Source: DATBGO01 sp963695645
GTDB taxonomy: Bacteria > Actinomycetota > Actinomycetes > Streptosporangiales > Streptosporangiaceae
DNA: 64,000 nt
NCBI GenBank assembly: GCA_963695645.1
Contig: CAVOHC010000017.1
Coordinates: 186,001-250,000 of the forward strand
Direction of reading: 5' to 3'
Shown: positions 43,531-52,470 of the stretch, one piece after another
How the letters are laid out: each line of letters starts with the position of its first letter
Numbering within the stretch: the first letter of the stretch is position 1
Position numbers and translations under genes: made by a program
The notes under the pieces: generated by a model
Databases searched by the model: none
Seen by the model: the letters and a program-made list of their open reading frames with translations, nothing else
What the model was told of the DNA's origin: nothing

Positions 43531-45768
43531 ATGACTGAGAGCGCGGCGGGCAGAGCAGAAGGCGCAGCAGGCAGAGCAGAAGGCGCAGCGGACGGAGCGG
43601 ACAGCCCGGCGGGAACGACCGAAAGCCGTTATGGCGCGGCAGGGAGCGCGGCCGGCCAGCTAACCGGTGCCCGGGGTGCTGTCCCGTTCGGCGCGTGGCC
43701 CTCCCCGATCTCAGCTGCGGACGTCGCCCGAGGATGCACGCGCATCTCGTTTCCCATGGTGATCGGCGGCGACGCCTGGTGGCAGGAGGGACGTCCTGAG
43801 GACGGCGGCCGGGTCACCGTCGTCCACCGCGGCCCTGGCGGCAGGCAGACCACGCTGCTGCCGGCGCCCTGGAGCGCGCGCACCAGGGTTCATGAATACG
43901 GCGGGCTGTCGTTCCTCCCGGTGCCCGGCAGCACTGGTCCCGACACCACTGGCCGGGCGGCGTCGGGGAGCGGCAGCCGGGCGCCGCGCTGTCTTTCCAT
44001 CGCGTTCGCCAACTACGCTGACCAGCGTCTCTACCTCGCCGGGCCCGAGGTTGCCGGAGGCGGGCAGGCCCCGCGGCCGCTTACGCCCGATCCGGCCGGT
44101 GGGGGCTCAGCGGCAGCCGCCGGTGCTGGCGCAGCCGCGTTGCGGTACGCCGATTTCGTCCTCGCCCCCGATCGCACCGAGATCTGGTGCGTCCAGGAGC
44201 GGCATGATGACGGCAAGGTCAGCCGCGCGATCGTCGCGGTGCCGCTGGACGGCTCCGCTGCCGAGAACCCCGATGCGATCCGTCAGCTGGTCGCCGGCTC
44301 GGACTTCTTCGCGTTCCCGACTCCGTCGCCCGACGGCAGCCGCCTGGCCTGGATCTGCTGGAACCACCCGCACATGCCGTGGGACGGCACCGAACTGCGG
44401 GTCGCGCCGGTCGAGAACGGCATCCCGGGTAAGGGCAGGCTGGTCAAGGGCGGCATGCGGGAGTCAGTGCTAGCGCCAGCCTGGCGGGACGACACCAGCC
44501 TGTATGTGGCCACCGACTGGACCGGCTGGTGGAACATCTACCAGGTGGGGCTGGCCGGTGAACCGCCGCAGGCCCTGTACCCGGCCGAGGAGGAGTTCGC
44601 CGGGCCGCTGTGGCAGCTGGGGGCCAGGCCGTTCGCGGTGCTCGGCGACGGCCGGCTGGCGGTCCTGCACGGCCGCGGAAGCATGCGGCTCGGCCTGCTG
44701 GACCCGGAGACGTCTGAGCTGACCGACGTCACGTTGCCGCTCACCGTGTTCACGCCGACGCTGTCCGCGCACGGCACCGTGATCGTCGGCGCCGCCGGCG
44801 GCCCGGCGGAGCCGCTGTCGGTTTTCCGGTTCGACGTGACCACGTCCAGGACCGAGATCCTGAAGCGCGAGTCCGACCAGGTACTCGATGCCGGGTATCT
44901 TCCTGTCCCTCGCCAGGTCGACCTGGAAGGCCTGTTCGGCCGCGTGGTGCACGCCCTGGTGTACTCGCCGGCCAATCCGGCCGTGGCGGCCCCGCCGGGT
45001 GAGCTGCCGCCGTTCGTCGTGTGGGTGCACGGCGGCCCGACCGCGCAAGCGATCGCGCTGCTCGACAGGGAGAAGGCGTTCTTCACCAGCCGGGGCATCG
45101 GCATCATCGACGTCAACTACGGGGGCTCCTCCGGCTACGGCCGGCTGTACCGGGAACGGCTGCGCCGCCAGTGGGGGGTGGTCGACGTCGAGGACGCCGT
45201 GGCGGCGGCCCGCTGGCTGGTGGAGAACGGCCTCGCCGACGCAGGCCGGCTGGCGATCCGCGGCGGCTCGGCCGGCGGCTGGACCACCCTGGCAGCGGTG
45301 ACGACGGGGGCCGGGGCAGGCGGTACCTTCAAGGCCGCCGCCTCCTACTCCGGTGTCGCTGACCTGCAAGACTTCGCTAAACGCACGCATGACTTCGAAT
45401 CACGTTATCTGGACGGCCTGATCGGCCCGCTGCCAGGATTCGACGCCGTTTATGCCGAGCGCGCCCCGGTCGGTCACGTCACGGACGCCACTTGCCCGAT
45501 CTTGCTGCTCCAGGGCCTCGACGACCCCATCGTCGCACCGCAGCAGGCCGAGAGCATCGCCGCCGACCTGGCCGCACATGGCATCCGCCATGCCTTCCTG
45601 GCCTTCGAGGGCGAGTCGCACGGGTTCAGGAAGGCGGAGACGATCGCCACCACGCTTGAAGCGGAACTGTCGTTCTACGGCCAGCTCCTCGGCTTCACGC
45701 CGCCAGGCATCCCGGAGCTGGCCCTGACCGCGGGCCAGGACAGGCACCCGGCGGCCGCCCGCAGCTAG
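43531..45768 (+). CDS. S9-family prolyl oligopeptidase-type peptidase
   Basis: 745-residue serine peptidase with an N-terminal beta-propeller and a C-terminal alpha/beta hydrolase. Catalytic Ser in RGGSAGGWTTL (about residue 593), Asp in LDDPIV (about residue 668) and His in GESHGFRK (about residue 702). HGGPTAQAI is the oxyanion-side motif (about residue 509). There is no signal peptide, so it is probably cytosolic; it likely cuts short peptides after Pro or acts as an acyl-aminoacyl-peptidase. The N-terminal 30 residues are a GRAEGAA repeat. ATG 43531 chosen; it is divergent from miaB. Confidence 0.88.
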   Translation: MTESAAGRAEGAAGRAEGAADGADSPAGTTESRYGAAGSAAGQLTGARGAVPFGAWPSPISAADVARGCTRISFPMVIGGDAWWQEGRPEDGGRVTVVHRGPGGRQTTLLPAPWSARTRVHEYGGLSFLPVPGSTGPDTTGRAASGSGSRAPRCLSIAFANYADQRLYLAGPEVAGGGQAPRPLTPDPAGGGSAAAAGAGAAALRYADFVLAPDRTEIWCVQERHDDGKVSRAIVAVPLDGSAAENPDAIRQLVAGSDFFAFPTPSPDGSRLAWICWNHPHMPWDGTELRVAPVENGIPGKGRLVKGGMRESVLAPAWRDDTSLYVATDWTGWWNIYQVGLAGEPPQALYPAEEEFAGPLWQLGARPFAVLGDGRLAVLHGRGSMRLGLLDPETSELTDVTLPLTVFTPTLSAHGTVIVGAAGGPAEPLSVFRFDVTTSRTEILKRESDQVLDAGYLPVPRQVDLEGLFGRVVHALVYSPANPAVAAPPGELPPFVVWVHGGPTAQAIALLDREKAFFTSRGIGIIDVNYGGSSGYGRLYRERLRRQWGVVDVEDAVAAARWLVENGLADAGRLAIRGGSAGGWTTLAAVTTGAGAGGTFKAAASYSGVADLQDFAKRTHDFESRYLDGLIGPLPGFDAVYAERAPVGHVTDATCPILLLQGLDDPIVAPQQAESIAADLAAHGIRHAFLAFEGESHGFRKAETIATTLEAELSFYGQLLGFTPPGIPELALTAGQDRHPAAARS

Positions 45769-45879
45769 CCGTCAGTCCGGACGCCGCCGGCCGCCGGCCA
45801 GCGGCCGCGCCGCTGCCGGCCGGCCAGGGCGGCCGATGAGTTCGTCAGGTCCATCGAGGTGATCGCGGGCGCCGCGCCG

Positions 45880-47541
45880 CTAGCGGGCGAACTCGATGGC
45901 CCGTGACTCACGGACGACGGTGACCCGGATCTGGCCTGGGTAGGTCAGCTCCTCCTCGACCTGCTTGGCCACGTCGCGGGCGATCACCTGTGCCTGGATA
46001 TCGTCGACATCCTCTGGCTTGACCATCACCCGGATCTCCCGGCCGGCCTGCATGGCGAAGACCTTCTCGACGCCGGGCTGGGCCCTGGCGATCTGCTCAA
46101 GCCGCTCCAGCCGCTTGATGTAGGCCTCAAGCGATTCCCGGCGCGCACCGGGACGGCCGCCGCTGATCGCGTCCGCCGCCTGCGTCAGGACCGCCTCCAC
46201 CGTCTTGACCTCGACCTCGTTGTGATGCGCCTCGATCGCGTGCACAACGTCCTCGGACTCGCCGTACCTGCGGGCGATCTCCGCGCCGATCAGGGCATGG
46301 CTGCCTTGTACTTCGTGCGTCAGCGCCTTGCCGATGTCGTGCAGCACCGTGCAGCGCTTCATCAGCACCGGGTCGATGCCGAGCTCGCTGGCCATCATCC
46401 CGGCGATATGCGCGGACTCCACCAGGTGCTTGAGCACGTTCTGGCCATAGGAGGTCCGGTAGCGCAGCCGGCCGAGCAGGTTGGTCAGCTCCGGGTGCAG
46501 GTCGGTGATGCCCACATCCACCAGCGCGTCCTCGCCCGCCCGCACGCAGAGCTGCTCGATGTCGGCCTTGCTCCGCTCGTAGGCCTCCTCGATCCGCTGC
46601 GGGTGAATCCTGCCGTCCAGGACCAGGCGCTCCAGCGTCAGCCTGCCGACCTCGCGGCGCACTGGATCAAAACACGAGAGCAGCACCGCCTCAGGTGTGT
46701 CATCGATGATCAGGTTGACCCCGGTGACGGTCTCGAAGGCCCTGATGTTGCGGCCCTCCCTGCCGATGATGCGGCCCTTCATCTCGTCCCCCGGCAGGTG
46801 CAGGACGGACACGACCGACTCGCTGGTCTGCTCGCTGGCTACCCGCTGGATGGCCAGAGTGATGATCTTACGGGCCCGTTTCTGTCCTTCTTTCTGGGCC
46901 TCGTCCTCGATTCCCCTGACGATCAGCGCCGCCTCGCGCTTGGCCAGATTCTGGATTCCAGCCACCAGCTCCGACTTAGCCGCGTCCGCGGTCAGGCCCG
47001 CGACACGTTCCAGCACTGCGCGGCGGTCGTCATCGAGACGGTCAAGCTCCGCGCGCTGCGTGTCGAGGCCCTGCCGGACCCGGTCGAGGTCGGCCGCCCG
47101 CTGCTCGAGGATGCGCGCTTCCTCATGGGTCCGCTGCTCGCGCTCGGCCAGCCTGTCCTCCCGGCGCTCCAGGTCGCCGCGGAGCTGCTTGATCTCGTCC
47201 TTGACCGCCCGGATCTCCTCCTCGACCTCGCGGCGATCCTGGGCCGCCTGCTGCGCGGCCTGCTCGGCCTTGCGGACGATGGCCTGAGCGTCAGACTCGG
47301 CGCGGGCCCGCAGCCGCTCCGCCTCCCCGGCGGCCGCCGCCAGTTCCTGCGGCGTCGCCGCAAGTTCCTGCGGCGTCGCTGCAAGTTCCTGCGGCGTCGC
47401 TGCAACCGGGCGCAGGCTCGCGGTGTCCTTCTCGCTGCCCGGGACCGGCGTCTTGGCAGGAGACCGCCGGAGTACGAAGACGAGCGCAAACAGAGCGGCA
47501 ACGAGGCCGATCGCCAGTACGAGGACAATTCCGTTACTCAC
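45880..47541 (-). CDS. rny: Ribonuclease Y
   Basis: Membrane-anchored endoribonuclease for mRNA decay. 553 residues in the usual order: N-terminal membrane helix GIVLVLAIGLVAALFALVFVL (about residues 4-24), a long coiled coil (about residues 60-200), a KH domain (GRIIGREGRNIRAFETVTGVNLIIDDTPEAVLLS, about residues 255-290), an HD domain with LHDIGKALTHEV (His-Asp, about residue 400), and C-terminal IRVMVKPEDVDDIQA. A triple ATPQELA repeat sits between helix and coil. GTG at 47541, after AAGGGG, is the likely start; TTG at 47562 is possible. Confidence 0.94.
   Translation of the reverse strand: MSNGIVLVLAIGLVAALFALVFVLRRSPAKTPVPGSEKDTASLRPVAATPQELAATPQELAATPQELAAAAGEAERLRARAESDAQAIVRKAEQAAQQAAQDRREVEEEIRAVKDEIKQLRGDLERREDRLAEREQRTHEEARILEQRAADLDRVRQGLDTQRAELDRLDDDRRAVLERVAGLTADAAKSELVAGIQNLAKREAALIVRGIEDEAQKEGQKRARKIITLAIQRVASEQTSESVVSVLHLPGDEMKGRIIGREGRNIRAFETVTGVNLIIDDTPEAVLLSCFDPVRREVGRLTLERLVLDGRIHPQRIEEAYERSKADIEQLCVRAGEDALVDVGITDLHPELTNLLGRLRYRTSYGQNVLKHLVESAHIAGMMASELGIDPVLMKRCTVLHDIGKALTHEVQGSHALIGAEIARRYGESEDVVHAIEAHHNEVEVKTVEAVLTQAADAISGGRPGARRESLEAYIKRLERLEQIARAQPGVEKVFAMQAGREIRVMVKPEDVDDIQAQVIARDVAKQVEEELTYPGQIRVTVVRESRAIEFAR
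47340..47402. repeat. 21-bp in-frame triple repeat inside rny
   Basis: Three copies of a 21-base unit, (C)AAGTTCCTGCGGCGTCGCTG, encoding ATPQELA on the reverse strand. It lengthens the spacer between the membrane helix and the coiled coil of RNase Y. Confidence 0.8.
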
Positions 47542-48185
47542 CGCTCGCCCCTTCCCGCTCAAGGGCTCGGCGGCACCGCCGTCCGGCGCCGCGCGCGTGC
47601 CCTGCAGCGAGGAGTACCGCGCGCCTGCGTACCACCGTCGAGGGCGACGGGCCAGGCTGACCGGCCCTGCCGAACGCGGGCGGTTGGTACGGAACCTCCG
47701 ATCTCATCCCAGCCCCGGGCCCGCGGCCCGCTGCCGCGCTACCAGACTAGCCGCGCTACCGGACTAGCTGACCCTGCCGCGTTCCCGCTGGCCTGCAGAC
47801 CGGCCGGTCCACCTTCGATCCGGCCCGCCGACCAGGAAAGGCCAGACCAGCGTCACCCATGGTGCGGCCGGCGCTGGCTGGGGGCCAGCTCAAGGCAGCC
47901 CCGACTGCCGCCAGGCCATCGCCTGGCGGTTCCGGATGCCGACCGTCGCGCGGCCGCCATGACAAACGTTCACGGCCGTCCGGCCGGCCGGATCGGCTGA
48001 TCCGCTCCCATGCCGCACGGTGCCGGTAACAAATCTCGTTCACCTCAGTTGATCCGCCCTCGCGGAGAAAACCTCGCTGCCGTGAGGTTAAGCGGAGATA
48101 ACGATTTGGGCAAGCAAGGCATCCGTGATCATCGCCACCGGGCCGGCCGGAGCCGGGCATCCGCATGCTCGCCCGGTGCGCGCCG
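47542..48185. other. 644-base gap between rny and recX with repeats and hairpins
   Basis: No protein gene supported. Contents: a 17-base tandem duplication, CCGCGCTACC(A/G)GACTAG, at 47734-47750 and 47751-47767, and a structured block at 47989-48089. It is long for a gap in this otherwise tight block of genes. Confidence 0.5.
47989..48089 (-). ncRNA. Candidate structured RNA upstream of rny
   Basis: Three perfect hairpins within 101 bases: AACCTC/GAGGTT with an 8-base loop (48070-48089), TCCGC/GCGGA with a 4-base loop (48053-48066), and CGGATC/GATCCG with a 4-base loop (47989-48004). Strand is uncertain; shown in the direction of rny. It could be a small RNA or a long rny leader. No known family recognised. 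Confidence 0.3.
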
Positions 48186-48812
48186 TTACCAGCTCTGCAG
48201 CTCGCCGTCGTGGCCCGGCTCCTGGACCTCACTCAGGTTAATCCCGGCGTCCGCCGGGTCCAGGCCCTCCTGCTCAAGCGCCTCCCGCACCACCCGGTAG
48301 GCCAGCGCCTGGGAGTAACCCTTCCGTGCGAGCACGCTGACCAGCCGCCTGATCCGCGCGGGCAGCGGCTGACCCCGCGTGCCCGGCAGCCGCCCGGCTA
48401 TCAGTGCCCGTGCCGTGGCAGCCTCCTGTTCCGGGCCGAGCTTGCCGACCGCGGCCTCGATGTCCCCGGTCGGTACGCCCCGATGCCGCAGCTCGGCGGC
48501 CAGCGCACGGCCGGACAGGCCCCTGCCGTGATGCCGGGACTCCACCCATGCGCTGGCGAACAGGGTGTCGTCGATCAGCTTCACCTCAGCGAACCGGCCG
48601 AGCACGGCCTCAGCCGCTTGCTGGGGGACCCGGCGGCGCCGTAGCGCGTCGGCCAGCTGGGCCCTGGTCCTTGGCGCAGCCGTCAGCAGCCGCAGGCAGA
48701 TCTGCCGCGCGACGGCCTCCGGGTCCGCGTCCGGGTTCGCGTCCCGGTCCGTGTCCTGTCCCCAGGCCCGCTCCGGATCCGGGTCGGCGGGCCGCGCCCG
48801 GCTAGCCGGCAC
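48186..48812 (-). CDS. recX: Regulatory protein RecX
   Basis: Modulator that binds RecA filaments and limits their activity. 208 residues. The helical RecX core is ICLRLLTAAPRTRAQLADALRRRRVPQQAAEAVLGRFAEVKLIDDTLFASAWVESR (about residues 35-90), with GRGLSGRALAAELRHRGV and a third repeat ending in ALAYRVVREAL. GTG at 48812 begins inside the last codons of recA (11-base overlap), a translational-coupling arrangement usual for recA-recX. The Asp-rich N-terminus (PDADPE-type repeats) is low-complexity. Confidence 0.93.
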   Translation of the reverse strand: MPASRARPADPDPERAWGQDTDRDANPDADPEAVARQICLRLLTAAPRTRAQLADALRRRRVPQQAAEAVLGRFAEVKLIDDTLFASAWVESRHHGRGLSGRALAAELRHRGVPTGDIEAAVGKLGPEQEAATARALIAGRLPGTRGQPLPARIRRLVSVLARKGYSQALAYRVVREALEQEGLDPADAGINLSEVQEPGHDGELQSW

Positions 48813-49899
48813 CGCCAGGCACCACAGTCAGCCCGCCAGCCGCCCCGGCACCTGACCCGGCCGCGTCCTTGTCGAGGCGCGGGCCGACGCCAAGCTTCTC
48901 CTTGATCTTCTTCTCGATCTCGTTGGCGAGATCCGGGTTACGGCGCAGGAAGTTCCGCGCGTTCTCCTTGCCCTGCCCGAGCTGGTCACCTTCGTAGGTG
49001 TACCAGGCGCCGGACTTACGGACGATCGCCTGCTCCACGCCAAGATCGATCAGGCTGCCTTCCCGGCTGATCCCGATGCCGTACAGGATGTCGAACTCCG
49101 CGACCTTGAACGGCGGGCTGCACTTATTCTTGACCACCTTCACCCGGGTACGGTTACCTACGGCGTCGGTGCCGTCTTTGAGAGTTTCGATGCGCCGGAT
49201 ATCGAGCCGTATCGACGCATAGAACTTCAGCGCCTTCCCGCCTGTCGTCGTTTCCGGAGAACCGAACATGACTCCTATCTTTTCCCGCAACTGGTTAATG
49301 AATATTGCGGTGGTCTTGGTCTGGTTCAGCGCGCCCGCGAGCTTGCGTAGTGCCTGGGACATGAGCCTGGCCTGGAGGCCGACGTGGCTGTCCCCCATCT
49401 CGCCCTCGATCTCCGCCCGGGGCACGAGCGCGGCTACCGAGTCGATCACGACGACGTCGATGGCGCCGGACCGCACCAGCATGTCGGCGATCTCCAGCGC
49501 CTGCTCGCCGGTGTCCGGCTGGGAAACAAGCAGCGCATCGGTGTCGACGCCGAGCTTCTTCGCATAGTCAGGATCGAGAGCATGCTCGGCGTCGATGAAC
49601 GCCGCGATCCCGCCGGCCTTCTGCGCGTTGGCGACCGCATGCAGGGCCAGGCTTGTCTTGCCGCTGCTCTCCGGCCCGTAGATCTCGACGATCCGGCCGC
49701 GGGGCAGGCCGCCGATGCCGAGCGCCGCGTCGAGCGAGATGGAGCCGGTCGGGATCACCTCCACCGGAGCGCGGGTGTCATCGCCGAGCCGCATGACCGC
49801 GCCCCGGCCGAACTGCCGCTCGATCTGGGCGAGCGCGGTCTCCAGGGACTTGTCCCTGTCACCGCTCCTGTTGCTGGCCGCCCTGTCGTTCGGTGCCAT
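48802..49899 (-). CDS. recA: Recombinase RecA
   Basis: Strand-exchange ATPase and activator of LexA self-cleavage. 365 residues. Walker A GPESSGKTS (about residue 74), FIDAEHALDP, QPDTGEQALEI, loop L1/L2 blocks with DSVAALVPRAEIEGEMGD and FINQLREKIGVMFGSPETTTGG, ending in a Gly/Ala-rich tail. No intein. ATG start. An SOS box lies about 230 bases upstream and recX follows with overlap. Confidence 0.98.
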   Translation of the reverse strand: MAPNDRAASNRSGDRDKSLETALAQIERQFGRGAVMRLGDDTRAPVEVIPTGSISLDAALGIGGLPRGRIVEIYGPESSGKTSLALHAVANAQKAGGIAAFIDAEHALDPDYAKKLGVDTDALLVSQPDTGEQALEIADMLVRSGAIDVVVIDSVAALVPRAEIEGEMGDSHVGLQARLMSQALRKLAGALNQTKTTAIFINQLREKIGVMFGSPETTTGGKALKFYASIRLDIRRIETLKDGTDAVGNRTRVKVVKNKCSPPFKVAEFDILYGIGISREGSLIDLGVEQAIVRKSGAWYTYEGDQLGQGKENARNFLRRNPDLANEIEKKIKEKLGVGPRLDKDAAGSGAGAAGGLTVVPGGAG

Positions 49900-50128
49900 G
49901 TGAACTCCCGTGGGATCAGAGGCTTACTGCAATATCAGCCTGTGCCGCAGGCAGCCGGGCTGCCGGGCCACTTCTATGCGGTTGTCCGCACCGTCAGGCC
50001 AGATGAAGAGCCGTCAGGCCAGATAAGAACTGCCGGAGCTGACGCTACGCGCCGCCACCGACAATTCCGCGCCCTTGCCGGGCACCGTGCCAGGACGTCA
50101 ACGTGTCATCCGCAAACAGCACTCTAGA

Positions 50129-50142
50129 CGAACAACTGTTCG
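50129..50142 (-). promoter_or_regulatory. SOS box (LexA operator) upstream of recA
   Basis: CGAAC-AACT-GTTCG, a perfect match to the actinobacterial/Gram-positive LexA core CGAAC-N4-GTTCG. On the recA strand it is followed at once by a -10-like TAGAGT (50126-50121). It lies 230 bases before the recA ATG. Confidence 0.88.
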
Positions 50143-50278
50143 ATCATGAAGCCGACACGCCGACATGGCCGAAATCGCGCCACCACCCAGCCGGACGCGC
50201 TCCTGGCGCAACCCCGGCGGCCTGCCAGCCGACGGATCCGCCCGTCTCAGTGCCGTCGCTCGGGTGCCGTCGCTCGGG

Positions 50279-50473
50279 TCAGTGCCGTCGCTCGGGGATG
50301 CCGAAGGTCTCGCAGACCGCCCGCCAGATGACTTTCGCGTCCTCGCCGTCGGCTAGCGCCTGATCGACGGTACGGCCGCCGAGAATCGTCAGTACGTGAT
50401 CCTTGGCAACGCTGTAGGCGTACGCGTCGCCGAACTGCGCGCGCATCCGATCCCAGAAGGTTGTGAGCTGCAC
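50279..50473 (-). CDS. DUF3046 family small protein
   Basis: 64 residues: QLTTFWDRMRAQFGDAYAYSVAKDHVLTILGGRTVDQALADGEDAKVIWRAVCETFGIP. This is the conserved DUF3046 pattern (FWxRM, DHV, LGGRTVxxAL, W+xVC) found next to recA in actinobacteria. It is soluble and function is unknown. The GTG start has no clear Shine-Dalgarno. The SOS box lies between it and recA, so it may be read through or be separate from recA control. It is divergent from the sulfur operon. Confidence 0.85.
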   Translation of the reverse strand: MQLTTFWDRMRAQFGDAYAYSVAKDHVLTILGGRTVDQALADGEDAKVIWRAVCETFGIPERRH

Positions 50474-50574
50474 GGCGCCAGGCTACCGGCGCGACACGCC
50501 GTCCCGGACGGCCTGCCGGGGCAGCCGGGGCCCCGGCAGCCAGCCAGGACCGGCGAGCGCGGCGGAAAACGAGC

Positions 50575-50603
50575 TTGCGCCAGGCGAGGGCCGACTCTAC
50601 TGT
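50575..50603 (+). promoter_or_regulatory. Promoter of the sulfite-reductase operon
   Basis: TTGCGC (50575-50580), 17 bases, TACTGT (50598-50603), a good sigma-70-type pair. The -10 element overlaps a small palindrome, TGTC-AAA-GACA. The expected start point is near 50610, giving a leader of about 40 bases before the leader-peptide GTG. Confidence 0.5.
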
Positions 50604-50649
50604 CAAAGACAGACGTCATGAGCGTCAGCGCGCCAACGAGGAGACAGCT

Positions 50650-50748
50650 GTGACCCGCCCCGCCGGATACCCCCAGCTGGTCCTGGTATCCCGGCGGCAC
50701 GTGGACCTGCTCTTTGTCTCCAGCGCCGTCTGTCGGCCCTGCTGCTAA
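50650..50748 (+). CDS. Cysteine-responsive leader peptide of the sulfur operon (32 aa)
   Basis: GTG-started 32-residue peptide with GAGGAG about 7 bases upstream. Its core VSRRHVDLLFVSSAVC and the Cys-rich end CRPCC match the actinobacterial sulfur-gene leader peptides. The family is thought to sense cysteine supply by ribosome stalling at Cys codons, here three among the last five sense codons. A GC hairpin lies just downstream and sulfite reductase begins 81 bases after the stop. The peptide family is recognised; the control mechanism in this strain is inferred. Confidence 0.8.
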   Translation: MTRPAGYPQLVLVSRRHVDLLFVSSAVCRPCC

Positions 50749-50765
50749 TCCAGCCATCTCGCGCC

Positions 50766-50792
50766 GCCGCGCGCCCCGGTTCGCTGCGCGGC
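50766..50792 (+). promoter_or_regulatory. Hairpin between leader peptide and sulfite reductase
   Basis: GCCGCGC (50766-50772) pairs perfectly with GCGCGGC (50786-50792), with a 13-base loop. It lies 18 bases after the leader stop and before the sulfite-reductase ribosome site. No T-run follows, so translational or Rho-type control is more likely than intrinsic termination. Confidence 0.45.
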
Positions 50793-50829
50793 CAAGCGCG
50801 GTCCAGACTCGCAGCAGAAGGACATTCTC

Positions 50830-52470
50830 ATGCCATCCCGACCCGTGCGGGGCCAGGGCCAGTGGGCTCTTGGTCATCGTGAGCCGCTGAATGCCGCCGA
50901 AAGGTTCAAGAAGGACGACGACGGCCTGCATGTACGCGACCGGATCCTGAACCGTTACGCAATCCAGGGCTTCGACTCGATCGACCCGACTGACCTGCGC
51001 GGCCGGTTCCGCTGGTGGGGGCTGTACACCCAACGGCGCCCTGGGATCAGCGGTGGCCGCACCGGAACGCTGGACGATGCCGACATCGAAGATCAGTACT
51101 TCATGATGCGGGTCCGGATTCCCGGCGGCCAGCTCTCCGCGGGCCAGCTGCGGGCGATCGCGGGCATCGCCAAGGAGCACGGCCGCGACCTTGCCGACAT
51201 CACCGACCGGCAGAACGTCCAGTTCCACTGGATCAGGATCGAGGACGTGCCCGCGGTCTGGCAGCGGCTCGGCGAGGTCGGCCTGTCCAGCCTCCAGGCT
51301 TGCGGTGACGTCCCGCGCAACATCCTCGGCTGCCCGGTGGCAGGCATCGATGCGGCCGAGATCCTTGACGCGAGCATGGCGCTGCACGCCACCGAGGCTG
51401 TCGCCGCCGCCAACCCGGAGTTCACCAACCTGCCGCGCAAGTACAAGACGGCGATCAGCGGCTGCGCCGTCCACTGCACCCCGCATGAGGTCAACGACAT
51501 CTCGTTCGTCGGCGTCACCGGGCCGGGCGGGACTCCCGGGTTCGACCTGTGGGTCGGCGGCGGGCTGTCGACCAACCCGATGCTCGCCCGGCGGCTCGGC
51601 GTCTTCGTCGAGGAGGACCAGGTACCTGAGGTGTGGGCGGGCGTAACCGGCCTGTTCCGCGACTACGGCTACCGCCGCCTGCGCAGCAGGGCCCGGCTGA
51701 AGTTCCTGGTCGCTGACTGGGGCGCCGAGGTGTTCCGCGAGGTGCTGCAGAAGGAGTACCTCGGCTTCGCGCTGCCTGATGGTCCCGCGCCGCCCGTGCC
51801 CGCGACAGGCTTGCGTGATCACGTCGGCGTGCACCAGCAGCGGGACGGCCGCTGCTACGTTGGCGTGGCGCCGCATGTCGGCCGGACCTCGGGCAGTCAG
51901 CTGTGGCAGCTCGCCGATCTCGCCGAGACCTACGGGTCAGGCCGGATCAGGACCACGGCGGAGCAGAAGCTGCTCATCCTCGATGTCCCGGAGAACCGGG
52001 CTGGCGAGCTTGTCAGCGCGCTTGCGGCGGAGGACCTGCCGGTCAGCCCGTCGGCATTCCGCCGGTCGGCGATGGCCTGCACCGGGATCGAGTTCTGCAA
52101 GCTCGCGATCGTGGAGACCAAGCAGCGAGCCCGGGACCTCTACACCGAACTAGACCAGCGGCTACCCGGGTTCGACACCCCGATCAGCATCAACGTGAAC
52201 GGCTGCCCGAACTCCTGCGCCAGGTTCCAGATCGCCGACATCGGCCTGAAGGGCTCGATCGTCGATGGTGGTGACGGGTTCCAGGTGCACCTTGGCGGGT
52301 CCCTGGGGACGGATCCGGCGTTCGGCCGCAAGCTGCGCGGGCTGAAGGTAAGCGCGGACGGGCTGACCGACTACATCGAGCGGCTGCTGCGGAACTATCT
52401 CGCTGACCGGGCTGACGCCGAGCAGTTCGCCACCTGGGTCCGCCGGGCCGACGACGGGCTGCTGGTGTGA
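50830..52470 (+). CDS. Ferredoxin-dependent sulfite (or nitrite) reductase, siroheme/4Fe-4S
   Basis: 546-residue hemoprotein that reduces sulfite to sulfide, and possibly nitrite, with six electrons from ferredoxin. It has the two half-repeats of the family. Siroheme/4Fe-4S cysteines are MACTGIEFCK (CxxxxxC, about residues 417-423) and NGCPNSCARF (CxxxC, about residues 458-462). Substrate-side residues lie in DITDRQNVQFHWI and SGCAVHC. GAAGGA is 8 bases before the ATG. The leader peptide and downstream siroheme genes argue for sulfite over nitrite. The stop overlaps the next GTG by four bases. Confidence 0.9.
   Translation: MPSRPVRGQGQWALGHREPLNAAERFKKDDDGLHVRDRILNRYAIQGFDSIDPTDLRGRFRWWGLYTQRRPGISGGRTGTLDDADIEDQYFMMRVRIPGGQLSAGQLRAIAGIAKEHGRDLADITDRQNVQFHWIRIEDVPAVWQRLGEVGLSSLQACGDVPRNILGCPVAGIDAAEILDASMALHATEAVAAANPEFTNLPRKYKTAISGCAVHCTPHEVNDISFVGVTGPGGTPGFDLWVGGGLSTNPMLARRLGVFVEEDQVPEVWAGVTGLFRDYGYRRLRSRARLKFLVADWGAEVFREVLQKEYLGFALPDGPAPPVPATGLRDHVGVHQQRDGRCYVGVAPHVGRTSGSQLWQLADLAETYGSGRIRTTAEQKLLILDVPENRAGELVSALAAEDLPVSPSAFRRSAMACTGIEFCKLAIVETKQRARDLYTELDQRLPGFDTPISINVNGCPNSCARFQIADIGLKGSIVDGGDGFQVHLGGSLGTDPAFGRKLRGLKVSADGLTDYIERLLRNYLADRADAEQFATWVRRADDGLLV

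Noticed and set aside
48000..48110. ydaO-type c-di-AMP riboswitch
   Set aside because: A GAGGTGAAC stretch looked similar to the conserved GGGGUGAAUC, but the other conserved blocks are missing and the downstream gene is not a usual target.
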